Source: Oscillospiraceae bacterium (GTDB lineage: Bacteria > Bacillota > Clostridia > Oscillospirales > UBA929). Taken from it: a DNA stretch of 11,913 nucleotides. A program made the translations under genes and the position numbers. Each line of letters begins with the position of its first letter. The first letter of the stretch is position 1. The notes below the pieces were generated by a model. The model had not been told where the DNA came from, made no database searches, and worked only from the letters and a program-made list of their open reading frames with translations. Below are positions 1 to 5,791 of this stretch, piece after piece. The stretch is from assembly GCA_031271325.1 (NCBI GenBank), contig JAISVY010000032.1:1-11913 (forward strand), written 5' to 3'.

Positions 1-208
1 ACGCCAAGTTTGTATCGGGATAACCAAGGAATCTCCGGCGTCCGAAGTCTGCTTTTCCCCGCCGAAACGCCAAATAAACAGCTCTTTCCCGCGAAACCGC
101 GGGAAGACGGGCGGGATGAACCATACTAGCAAGCTCGTAAAGCAAAATGCGATTCTCATTTTTGAGAAACCGGACAGGAGGGTTTCTGAGGTGCCTGATT
201 CACGATAA
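1..208. other. Window start, no gene recognised
   Basis: Two plus-strand frames are open from the window edge: one to a TAG at 127-129 and one to a TAA at 206-208. Either could be the 3' end of a gene starting outside the window, but neither translation resembles a family I know, and both lack a start and ribosome binding site here. The stretch holds a hairpin at 86-105 (8-bp arms TTCCCGCG/CGCGGGAA, loop AAAC) without a following T run, and a smaller one near 199-215 (TTCACG/CGTGAA). It is probably intergenic. Confidence 0.3.
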
Positions 209-240
209 ACGTGAACGGACACAAAACGGTATCTTCACGC

Positions 241-310
241 AGGGCGCGGCGACCCCGGCGCGCCGCCGGTTTCAGCGTCCTGTGTAGGGCGCGGCATCCT
301 TGACGCGCCG
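241..310. repeat. Two related GC-rich palindromic units
   Basis: Two 25-bp units, 241-265 and 286-310, align at 20 of 25 positions. Both start AGGGCGCGGC and end CGCGCCG, and in each GGCGCG can pair with CGCGCC around a variable 10-nt centre. They look like members of a REP-type intergenic palindrome family. The second is preceded by TGTGT, resembling the GTGTAG edge of the unit at 7449-7509. Function is unknown. Confidence 0.6.
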
Positions 311-321
311 TGAACATCCCT

Positions 322-347
322 CGCCACCCCCTTCGGTTCGAAGGGGG
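322..347. repeat. Hairpin repeat, copy 1
   Basis: A 26-bp element identical to the one at 439-464. It contains the stem CCCCCTTC/GAAGGGGG around GGTTC. There is no T run on either side, so it is more likely a dispersed palindromic repeat than an intrinsic terminator. Confidence 0.75.
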
Positions 348-381
348 TAACGGGGGCGTGCACAACGCAGCCTTCGTCTTT

Positions 382-416
382 AATTGTCAATTGTTAACTG
401 TCAATTGTCCATTGTT
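382..416 (+). repeat. Degenerate 7-bp tandem repeat tract
   Basis: Five consecutive heptamers in register: AATTGTC, AATTGTT, AACTGTC, AATTGTC, CATTGTT. The consensus AAYTGTY is also seen at 515-542 and 7582-7595, so this is a repeat family of the locus rather than chance low complexity. It sits between the two hairpin repeats. Confidence 0.7.
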
Positions 417-438
417 TACATCCCCCGGCGGCATTCGC

Positions 439-464
439 CGCCACCCCCTTCGGTTCGAAGGGGG
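439..464. repeat. Hairpin repeat, copy 2
   Basis: Exact 26-bp direct repeat of 322-347, with the same 8-bp (possibly 9-bp) GC-rich stem. The flanks differ between the copies, so the repeated unit is the hairpin itself plus a short CGCCA lead. Confidence 0.75.
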
Positions 465-501
465 CTTCGTGGGGAACCGGCGGCGTGCCGGGGTCGTCAC
501 G

Positions 502-543
502 CCCTACACGTCTTAACTGTTATCTGTTCGTTGTTAACTGCCG
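502..543 (+). repeat. 42-bp inverted dispersed repeat, copy A
   Basis: These 42 bases are the exact reverse complement of 7415-7456. The element starts CCCTACACGTC and then holds four heptamers at 515-542 (AACTGTT, ATCTGTT, CGTTGTT, AACTGCC). Each copy sits at the edge of a palindrome cluster, so the unit looks like a modular intergenic repeat. Confidence 0.85.
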
Positions 544-604
544 CCGGCGGGGATAACCGCCCCTGTGTTTCGTCTGCACAACATGGACATTCTTGCGTTT
601 GCCG

Positions 605-634
605 TGGACCCGATTGATTTTCGCTTGCTATAAT
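605..634 (+). promoter_or_regulatory. Extended -10 promoter for rsmE
   Basis: A perfect TATAAT at 629-634 is preceded by TGC, making an extended -10. A weak -35, TGGACC, lies 18 bp upstream at 605-610. Initiation would fall near 641, leaving a leader of about 48 nt before the TTG start at 689. This argues against the in-frame ATG at 593, which lies upstream of the promoter. Confidence 0.65.
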
Positions 635-688
635 CCGGCAATTATGATACACTGTCCCGGTGATACCACCGGAGCGGGGGAGTATGGT

Positions 689-1396
689 TTGACGCGGTTT
701 TTTATCGATACGCTTCCGAGGGAGGGGCGGGTTGCTCTCAACTCAGAAGAGAAGCGCCACCTTGCGTCGCTGCGTATGCGCGAAGGCGACCGGGTTGTTC
801 TCTGCGACGGGCACAGTCTTGAGGCGGTTTGCCGCCTGACAGACGGCGGGGAGGCGGAAATTCTTGAGTTCCGCGCTTCGCGGAACGAACCGACCATCCG
901 TGTTCACCTCTATCCTTCCGTTGCGAAGGGGGAGCGTTTTGAATGGATGCTGCAGAAAGCCACCGAGCTGGGCGTAACGTCGGTAACCCCTGTGCTCTCA
1001 GAGCGTTGTGTCGCCGCCGCGCCCTCTGCGGAAAAAGCGGAACGCTTCCGACGCATCATCAAAAGCGCGGCGGAACAGAGCGGGCGAGGCATTTTACCGG
1101 AATTGAGAAACCCTTTGGCGTTCAACGATGTGATGACGGTTGCGGAAGGCAAAAAGCTCTTCTGTTACGAAGAGGAAACAGAAAAATCCCTCAAGTCCGC
1201 GTTAACCCGTGAATCGGGGTTGATAAACGGCGTGTCGCTGCTGACAGGTCCGGAAGGAGGTTACTCACCTTATGAGGCAACCGAAGCGGTAAAAAACGGC
1301 TGGGAAAGCGTTTCTCTCGGAGGTTGCATACTGCGATGCGAAACCGCGCCAATCGCCGTGCTGTCGGTGATACGTTATTTAGAGATGAGCGGATAG
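689..1396 (+). CDS. rsmE: 16S rRNA m3U1498 methyltransferase RsmE
   Basis: Predicted RsmE, which N3-methylates U1498 of 16S rRNA (E. coli numbering) using S-adenosylmethionine. The 235-residue product matches the family length. An N-terminal PUA-like part (about 1-70, starting MTRFFID) precedes a SPOUT trefoil-knot domain. Visible family motifs are KGERFEWMLQKATELGV (80-96), EQSGR (129-133), GPEGG (187-191) and the cofactor-site stretch LGGCILRCETA (210-220). I chose the TTG at 689: it follows the purine-rich GGAGCGGGGGAG at 671-682 at correct spacing and gives the usual N-terminus. ATG 644 is in frame but adds 15 residues without a good ribosome binding site; ATG 593 lies before the promoter. 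The next gene follows after 56 bp on the same strand, suggesting co-transcription. Confidence 0.93.
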   Translation: MTRFFIDTLPREGRVALNSEEKRHLASLRMREGDRVVLCDGHSLEAVCRLTDGGEAEILEFRASRNEPTIRVHLYPSVAKGERFEWMLQKATELGVTSVTPVLSERCVAAAPSAEKAERFRRIIKSAAEQSGRGILPELRNPLAFNDVMTVAEGKKLFCYEEETEKSLKSALTRESGLINGVSLLTGPEGGYSPYEATEAVKNGWESVSLGGCILRCETAPIAVLSVIRYLEMSG

Positions 1397-1401
1397 AAAA
1401 T

Positions 1402-1426
1402 TTTTGTCCGCCGGCAGCGGACAAAA
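1402..1426. repeat. Intercistronic hairpin after rsmE
   Basis: A perfect 10-bp stem TTTTGTCCGC/GCGGACAAAA with a CGGCA loop lies 5 bp after the rsmE stop. It is followed on the plus strand by an AT-alternating stretch rather than a T run, so it is probably not a full terminator. It could stabilise the rsmE mRNA 3' end or lower expression of the next gene. Confidence 0.6.
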
Positions 1427-1452
1427 GAAATATATATATTAGGAGTAAGGTT

Positions 1453-2019
1453 ATGAGAAATGAAAACAGGAAGAAGAAGATAGAGCAGAAGCGCAGGGCG
1501 GACGACCGGTTTACCTGGCGCGTATTGGGCGTGATGGCGTTTATCGCGCTCTGGACGATTCTGATGTACCGCCTAAACTGGCCGTCTACCTTACATGTGC
1601 TTCCGTCAGGCGCGGCGGTGCTCTATTTATTGGCGTATATCTACCCGAAAGATTTCACCTTGCTGGCGGTTTATGTTTCGGGCGGCGCGTTCGGGTTGTG
1701 GCTGCTGACCAAAGCCGCGCTGGTGACGGCGCAAATGCGCGTAACCGCCTACATACTGTTTGCCGCGGCGCTGGTTGTTTCGGCGCTGTTCTTCCGGTTT
1801 TTACGCAAGCACAGGGGTGTTGTTCGTTTCGGTAAACGCAAATGGCTGCTGATGCCGCCCAAAGCCAAGTTCCGCTACCTGTTTATCGCGGCGCTCGCGC
1901 TCACGCTCGCGCTGATTGTCTCTGTTATCTTCGGCGGTACGGCGGCGTGGTGTTCGCTGATCGCGATGTTCTGCTACCTGTTCGTCATGGCGGTGTACTA
2001 TACGGTGCGGCTGATTTAA
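1453..2019 (+). CDS. Six-helix membrane protein, function unknown
   Basis: A 188-residue protein I cannot assign to a family. The N-terminus is strongly basic (MRNENRKKKIEQKRRADDR), as expected for a cytoplasmic tail. Six hydrophobic segments follow at about 23-42, 45-65, 68-90, 97-116, 139-158 and 160-186. A basic loop (RKHRGVVRFGKRKW, about 117-130) separates helices four and five. No catalytic or ligand motif is visible. I chose ATG 1453 because AGGAG at 1441-1445 is well placed; the frame is open further upstream but overlaps rsmE. It is the second and last gene of the plus-strand unit, 56 bp after rsmE and before the 2086 hairpin. It may be an accessory membrane protein with no link to rRNA modification. 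Confidence 0.8.
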   Translation: MRNENRKKKIEQKRRADDRFTWRVLGVMAFIALWTILMYRLNWPSTLHVLPSGAAVLYLLAYIYPKDFTLLAVYVSGGAFGLWLLTKAALVTAQMRVTAYILFAAALVVSALFFRFLRKHRGVVRFGKRKWLLMPPKAKFRYLFIAALALTLALIVSVIFGGTAAWCSLIAMFCYLFVMAVYYTVRLI

Positions 2020-2085
2020 CGACTGTCTTTATAGGCAACCTGCTCGCAAGCGCTCGAACCGTTCGCCTCCGGTAAATATATTTGT

Positions 2086-2118
2086 CAACCCCCAAGGACC
2101 AAAAGCCCTTGGGGGTTG
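2086..2118. terminator. Bidirectional terminator hairpin
   Basis: A perfect 12-bp stem CAACCCCCAAGG/CCTTGGGGGTTG with a 9-nt loop lies between two convergent transcription units. The T runs are weak on both sides: TGTATT on the plus strand, ACAAATATATTT on the minus strand. Position and stem strength suggest it ends both the rsmE unit and the recR operon, though efficiency is uncertain. The remaining intergenic bases 2119-2243 show nothing I can name. Confidence 0.65.
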
Positions 2119-2243
2119 TGTATTCCGTCATGGAGCGACGGCGCTTATTTCGCGTTCCACCGGTCTCACGACCATGTGATTGATGATGATTTCAGTATAA
2201 CCGATAATTGTGAATAGGCGGTTTCGCGTTTATTAAGATTCTG

Positions 2244-2843
2244 TTACAGTTCGCGCCGCCCGTCTAAAGCCCGCAAAATCGTCATTTCGTCCGCGTATTC
2301 GACATGTCCGCCCATCGGTAAACCGTAGGCGAGCCGGGTCACGCGCACCCCGAACGGACGCAGAAGCCGCGCGATATACAGCGCCGTCGTGTCGCCGTCG
2401 GTGTCGGGATTGGTGGCAAGTATTACCTCGGAAATACCGCCCCGCTCCACGCGTTCCAGCAGCTCTTTCAGCCGAACGTCATCGGGGCTTTTATGACGCG
2501 TGGGAGATATTACTCCGTGTAATACATGGTACAGACCTTTATATTCGCGGCACCGTTCCACCGCGGCGACGTCGCGCGGTTCCGCGACCACGCACAGCAC
2601 CGAATGGTCGCGCTCTTCGTCTTTACAGATCGGGCAAACCGCGCCCGAGGAGATGTTTTGGCATTCCTGACAAAATACCGTGTTCTCGCGGGCGGCGATC
2701 ATCGCGCCGGCAAAGGCGCGGACATCTTCCGCGTTCTGTTCCATTAAGTGAAAGACAAGCCGCGCCGCGCCTTTGCGCCCGATTCCGGGCAGACGCGCGA
2801 AATGATCGGTCAATTCTTCGACCGATTGCGGAAAAAGGGGCAT
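2244..2843 (-). CDS. recR: Recombination mediator protein RecR
   Basis: RecR, the DNA-binding partner of RecO (and RecF), helps load RecA on single-stranded DNA at gaps. The 199-residue length is standard. In order: an N-terminal helix-hairpin-helix (LPGIGRKGAARLVFHL, 18-33); a C4 zinc finger with Cys58, Cys61, Cys70 and Cys73; a Toprim domain at about 82-175 with AEPRD (87-91) and NPDTDGD (145-151); and the C-terminal family signature GLPMGGHVEYADE (174-186). The Toprim acidic motif reads DTDGD where many homologues have an EGE-like sequence, probably ordinary variation. ATG 2843 is set by AGGAGG five bases upstream. It is the last gene of the operon, 56 bp after ybaB. Confidence 0.96.
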   Translation of the reverse strand: MPLFPQSVEELTDHFARLPGIGRKGAARLVFHLMEQNAEDVRAFAGAMIAARENTVFCQECQNISSGAVCPICKDEERDHSVLCVVAEPRDVAAVERCREYKGLYHVLHGVISPTRHKSPDDVRLKELLERVERGGISEVILATNPDTDGDTTALYIARLLRPFGVRVTRLAYGLPMGGHVEYADEMTILRALDGRREL

Positions 2844-2899
2844 AGCGACCTCCTATCGGCGCTTCACCCGCACCCCGAACGGGCGGTGAAACAGCTCTT

Positions 2900-3229
2900 C
2901 TAAAACGGCATTTTCATTCCGCCTGTGTAGCGGGACATTTCCTTGGCTGCTGTCTCGTCGGCTTCGTGAAACGCGCTGTTGATTGCCGCGATAATCAGGT
3001 CGGTCAGCATATCAATGTCTTCCGGGTCGACAACCTCCGGCGAAAGGGTCAGCGAGACCACCTCGTGGCTACCGCTAACAGTCGCGCTCACCGCGCCGCC
3101 GCCTGCCGCCGCAGTGTACTGACGTTCTTCCAATTCCTTCTGCACCCGCAGCATTTCTTCCTGCATTTTCTGCACTTGCTTGAGCATGTTGCCGCCGCCA
3201 AATCCTTGCGGTAGTCCGTGTTTCGCCAT
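2900..3229 (-). CDS. ybaB: YbaB/EbfC family nucleoid-associated protein
   Basis: A 109-residue member of the YbaB/EbfC family, small dimeric DNA-binding proteins encoded between dnaX and recR in many bacteria. Visible features are a glycine-rich N-terminus (about 7-14), a long amphipathic helix rich in Gln/Glu/Lys (MLKQVQKMQEEMLRVQKELEER, about 15-36), a beta-rich core (AVSATVSGSHEVVSLTLSPEVV) and the DLIIAAINSAFHEADE helix. ATG 3229 has AGGAGG at 3244-3239, which overlaps the dnaX TAG stop (3245-3243), so translation is probably coupled to dnaX. The N-terminal AKHGLPQGFGG stretch is variable in the family. The role in nucleoid organisation or repair is known only from homologues. Confidence 0.95.
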   Translation of the reverse strand: MAKHGLPQGFGGGNMLKQVQKMQEEMLRVQKELEERQYTAAAGGGAVSATVSGSHEVVSLTLSPEVVDPEDIDMLTDLIIAAINSAFHEADETAAKEMSRYTGGMKMPF

Positions 3230-3242
3230 AATAAGAAACCTC

Positions 3243-4802
3243 CTATTCGTCTATGACCAGATCGTTTTGCTCCTGTAGAAATGCGTCTAATGTCTTGCCG
3301 GGCGATGCGTTCGTTTGTTCTTTTTCACCGTTGATGGTCACACCGCCGGGGAAAAACGCCGCCACACTTTTAGAAAATTCGGCGCTCTGCAGCACTCCCG
3401 TCATAAACGGGTCTTCCGAGCGAAGAATCAGCGTATCCCCGTTCACCTCTGCCTTCGCTTTAACCACCGCGTTATGGTGCAGCGTGTCGAGCGAAGTCAA
3501 GAAGACCATCCAACGAGGGTCGCGCTCCGCGTTTACGAACGGTTCCGCGGCCGGCGACACGCTTGTAACTTGTTCTGGCTGTTGCTTCTTCTCATGTATG
3601 GGAACTGGTTTCTTCTCCCTCTTTTTTTCGGGTACAGGTTCGCTTGCCGGAGTTTGAGCAGACTGTTCACAAGGCACCGGCGGAGGCGTGGGGGGAGAAG
3701 AAACAGGCTTGGTATACGCGGTTTCGGCGGTTTGTTCGCACCCGACAGAAGCTAAGCGAATCAGGCACATCTCCGTTTCGAGGCGTTTATCACTGGTTTT
3801 AGAGATTGTGTTCAACGATTCCTGAATATGCGAAATCGCTTGCATAATTCGCGGTCTTGGCCATTGTTCAGACAGCGCTGAAGCAGTTTCCGGCGGCAGC
3901 TTTGTCGTCAAAAGGTCACCGGTCAGCTGACCCATCAGCAAATCCCGCAGCATGGAGGACATCTGACCTAGCATAGAGGAAAAGTCAAGACCGGCGGAAT
4001 ACAACTTGTTCATACGGTTTAGCGAAAATGACAAATCGTTTATCCCGAACAGCCAATCAGAAATATCGCTCATTCCCGATAAACCCAGCGTCTCCCGGAC
4101 ATCCGCTTCGCGAATGCGCGAACCCGAGACCATACATTGCTCCAGCAGGCTCAAAGCGTCGCGCAGCGCGCCGTCAGCCATGTGCGACAACAGTTTCAAC
4201 GCGTCCGGCTCAATCGTAATACCCTCATGGGCGCATACGCGCTCCAGTGCCGCCGATATATCCGTTTCGGAAATACGGCGGAACGCGAAGCGCTGGCAGC
4301 GGGAGGCAATCGTCACGGGGATCTTATGCGTCTCCGTGGTGGCAAGGATAAACAGCACGTGGGGCGGCGGTTCCTCCAGCGTCTTCAGCAGCGCGTTGAA
4401 GGCGCCGGTAGACAGCATATGCACCTCGTCGATGATATAAACCCTATAGCGCGCGGCTACGGGCGTGTAGGCGGCTTCGTCCCGGAGGGCGCGGATATTG
4501 TCTACGCCGGAGTGAGAGGCGGCGTCAATCTCCGCCACGTCCGGGATACTGCCGTTCAGGATACCGGCGCAGGTGGGACAGGCATTGCACGGTTCGCCGC
4601 CCACAGGGCGCTCACAGTTGACAGCGCGGGCTAAAATCTTCGCGTACGTTGTCTTACCGGTTCCTCGGGAGCCGGTAAACAGGTAGGCATGAGCCAAACG
4701 ATTGTTTTGCAATTGAGAGAGAAGCGTCTTCGCAATGTGCTCCTGACCGACCGTTTCGGCGAACGTTACAGGACGCCATTTGCGGTACAAAACCTGATAC
4801 AA
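3243..4802 (-). CDS. dnaX: DNA polymerase III subunits gamma/tau
   Basis: The clamp-loader ATPase of the replisome; 519 residues is within the range of Firmicutes DnaX. In order: Walker A GSRGTGKTT (44-52), a zinc-binding module with Cys63, Cys72, Cys75 and Cys78, Walker B VYIIDEVH (121-128), sensor 1 ATTETHKIP (154-162) and the SRC arginine finger (Arg168). A helical collar domain runs to about 360, followed by a Pro/Lys/Glu-rich linker (about 365-430) and a small C-terminal domain. The start is TTG 4802, with AAGGAG eight bases upstream; the translation begins with the conserved YQVLYRKWRP. A slippery heptamer lies at codons 392-394 in the linker (separate entry). It lies 37 bp after the membrane gene and is coupled to ybaB. 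Confidence 0.97.
   Translation of the reverse strand: MYQVLYRKWRPVTFAETVGQEHIAKTLLSQLQNNRLAHAYLFTGSRGTGKTTYAKILARAVNCERPVGGEPCNACPTCAGILNGSIPDVAEIDAASHSGVDNIRALRDEAAYTPVAARYRVYIIDEVHMLSTGAFNALLKTLEEPPPHVLFILATTETHKIPVTIASRCQRFAFRRISETDISAALERVCAHEGITIEPDALKLLSHMADGALRDALSLLEQCMVSGSRIREADVRETLGLSGMSDISDWLFGINDLSFSLNRMNKLYSAGLDFSSMLGQMSSMLRDLLMGQLTGDLLTTKLPPETASALSEQWPRPRIMQAISHIQESLNTISKTSDKRLETEMCLIRLASVGCEQTAETAYTKPVSSPPTPPPVPCEQSAQTPASEPVPEKKREKKPVPIHEKKQQPEQVTSVSPAAEPFVNAERDPRWMVFLTSLDTLHHNAVVKAKAEVNGDTLILRSEDPFMTGVLQSAEFSKSVAAFFPGGVTINGEKEQTNASPGKTLDAFLQEQNDLVIDE
3592..3627 (-). promoter_or_regulatory. Candidate -1 frameshift site in dnaX
   Basis: On the coding strand, 3627-3621 read A AAA AAG in the zero frame (codons GAA AAA AAG, residues 392-394), the same X XXY YYZ heptamer used by E. 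coli dnaX. After a -1 slip the new frame adds E-G-E-E-T-S-S-H-T and stops at TGA 3594-3592, giving a gamma-like protein of 403 residues against tau of 519. The site is in the linker after the ATPase and collar domains, where E. coli gamma also ends. No clear upstream Shine-Dalgarno stimulator is visible. Only a weak GGGA/TCCC pairing lies downstream, so efficiency is unknown. Seven consecutive A residues could also allow transcriptional slippage. Confidence 0.6.
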
Positions 4803-4839
4803 ATTGAGTTCTCCTTAAGTCGCTTGTTTCCCGGCGTGC

Positions 4840-5436
4840 CTACGGCGCGTCGCCGTCTTCTATGTGTCCAGCGGACTGCACGGTCAATGTATCGTCGTCA
4901 GGCTCTCCGACCGCCGCCTCGGGCTGATACATCGTCACCACGGCGGAATAGAAGTAGATGAACATGATAATCACAAAGATAGAAATCAGAACGCTCGCGA
5001 GCCACAGGATCATCTCCAAAGACGGAAACCATTGCGCCGCGGCTAAAGACACAAACGCGAGCGTGTATACATGCCCGGTGGTGTCGCACAGCGAGGCGAT
5101 CTGCGGCAGCCCCTGAGAAGCGCTGAACTGGGAGACCCCGTCCGCAAGCGTAATCACCAGAAACGCCGTGAGGAACAGATACAGCAGGCTCAGGAAGCTG
5201 CTTACCGCCTCGGAACCGGCGAAGCCGAAGATGCGCACGACTTCCAAAAACATCATCGCGGCGGAGATCGCGGCACTGCGGGCGAAGCGCCCGGCACGGT
5301 CGGTCATCATGACCGAGCAAATGAATATCAAAACAAGCCCGATGAGATCGGGCGGTTGGAATTTCCCCAAAGGCGGGATGTCTATCAGCACAAAAATCAA
5401 TGCGATAGCAATGGTTCTAAGCGTTTTGACCCGCAT
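4840..5436 (-). CDS. Six-helix membrane protein, unknown function
   Basis: A 198-residue protein with no family I recognise. Hydrophobic segments lie near 7-21, 29-44, 54-72, 77-98, 122-137 and 141-168. The C-terminal tail (about 170-198) is acidic and hydrophilic. Pro-Pro after the first helix (IDIPPLGKFQPPD) and a Lys/Arg-rich N-terminus are visible. The frame is open to 5553, but that extension lies inside the SRP RNA; ATG 5436 has AAGGAGG at 5451-5445 at good spacing and is the better start. The gene begins 13 nt after the end of the SRP RNA terminal helix and ends 37 bp before dnaX, so it is in the dnaX operon. Its position suggests a link to membrane protein targeting, but this is speculation. 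Confidence 0.82.
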   Translation of the reverse strand: MRVKTLRTIAIALIFVLIDIPPLGKFQPPDLIGLVLIFICSVMMTDRAGRFARSAAISAAMMFLEVVRIFGFAGSEAVSSFLSLLYLFLTAFLVITLADGVSQFSASQGLPQIASLCDTTGHVYTLAFVSLAAAQWFPSLEMILWLASVLISIFVIIMFIYFYSAVVTMYQPEAAVGEPDDDTLTVQSAGHIEDGDAP

Positions 5437-5449
5437 GATGACTTCCTCC

Positions 5450-5755
5450 TTCCGGCGCAGCAGCCGCCCGCGCACCGCCTCCGAATACACGCCTATGCCT
5501 GCTGTCCCGGCAGCCGGCTCAGAAACGGCTGCCCCGCGGCACACGTTTGACACCGCTTAATGCTGCTCGGTTCCCCGCCTGACATAATTCACGGGCAACC
5601 GTTGCGCGGGACCGGTTCGTCAACACCACTTACCGGGGGCTGAACGGCACAGGCGCGACCCTCGGGCCGGACTTCATTCCTGCTGTAGCGGGTTGCAGGT
5701 TACAGGGCACCGCTGACTCCCCAACTAGCGTGGGCGGCTGCTGCGCCGGAAACTC
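5450..5755 (-). ncRNA. ffs: Signal recognition particle RNA, long Bacillus type
   Basis: The RNA core of SRP, which binds Ffh and targets nascent membrane proteins. The diagnostic helix 8 reads GTCAGG (5583-5578), CGG, the GGAA tetraloop (5574-5571), CCG and AGCAGC (5567-5562). Further blocks match the B. subtilis scRNA from memory: GGTGCCCTGTAACC in the Alu domain (5711-5698), GTAAGTGGTGTTGAC (5633-5619), ATTAAGC just after AGCAGC, and GTGTGCCGCGGGGC. The two ends form a perfect 20-bp helix, 5751-5732 with 5469-5450. Length is about 306 nt, against 271 for B. subtilis; the extra length is partly this terminal helix. The position upstream of dnaX also matches B. subtilis. Exact mature ends are inferred. 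Confidence 0.93.
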
Positions 5756-5762
5756 TTTGTCC

Positions 5763-5791
5763 AGTATACGCCATGCGGGAGCAATTGGCAA
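5763..5791 (-). promoter_or_regulatory. Sigma70/A promoter for SRP RNA operon
   Basis: On the minus strand TTGCCA (5791-5786) and TATACT (5768-5763) are separated by exactly 17 bp, each one mismatch from consensus. Initiation about 7 nt downstream falls at 5757-5755, right at the 5' end of the SRP RNA terminal helix. A/T-rich DNA lies upstream of the -35 (5792-5830) and could act as an UP element. It is the only clear promoter seen ahead of the membrane gene, dnaX, ybaB and recR. Confidence 0.82.

Noticed and set aside
241..543. CRISPR array
   Set aside because: Repeats are few, unequally spaced and palindromic with no uniform spacers, and no cas genes are present.
156..617. Short ORFs through the upstream repeat region
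   Set aside because: They translate palindromes and heptamer repeats, with no ribosome binding site or family likeness.
5437..5553. Upstream extension of the membrane protein (open frame to 5553)
   Set aside because: This stretch lies within the SRP RNA 3' arm, and the SD AAGGAGG points to ATG 5436.
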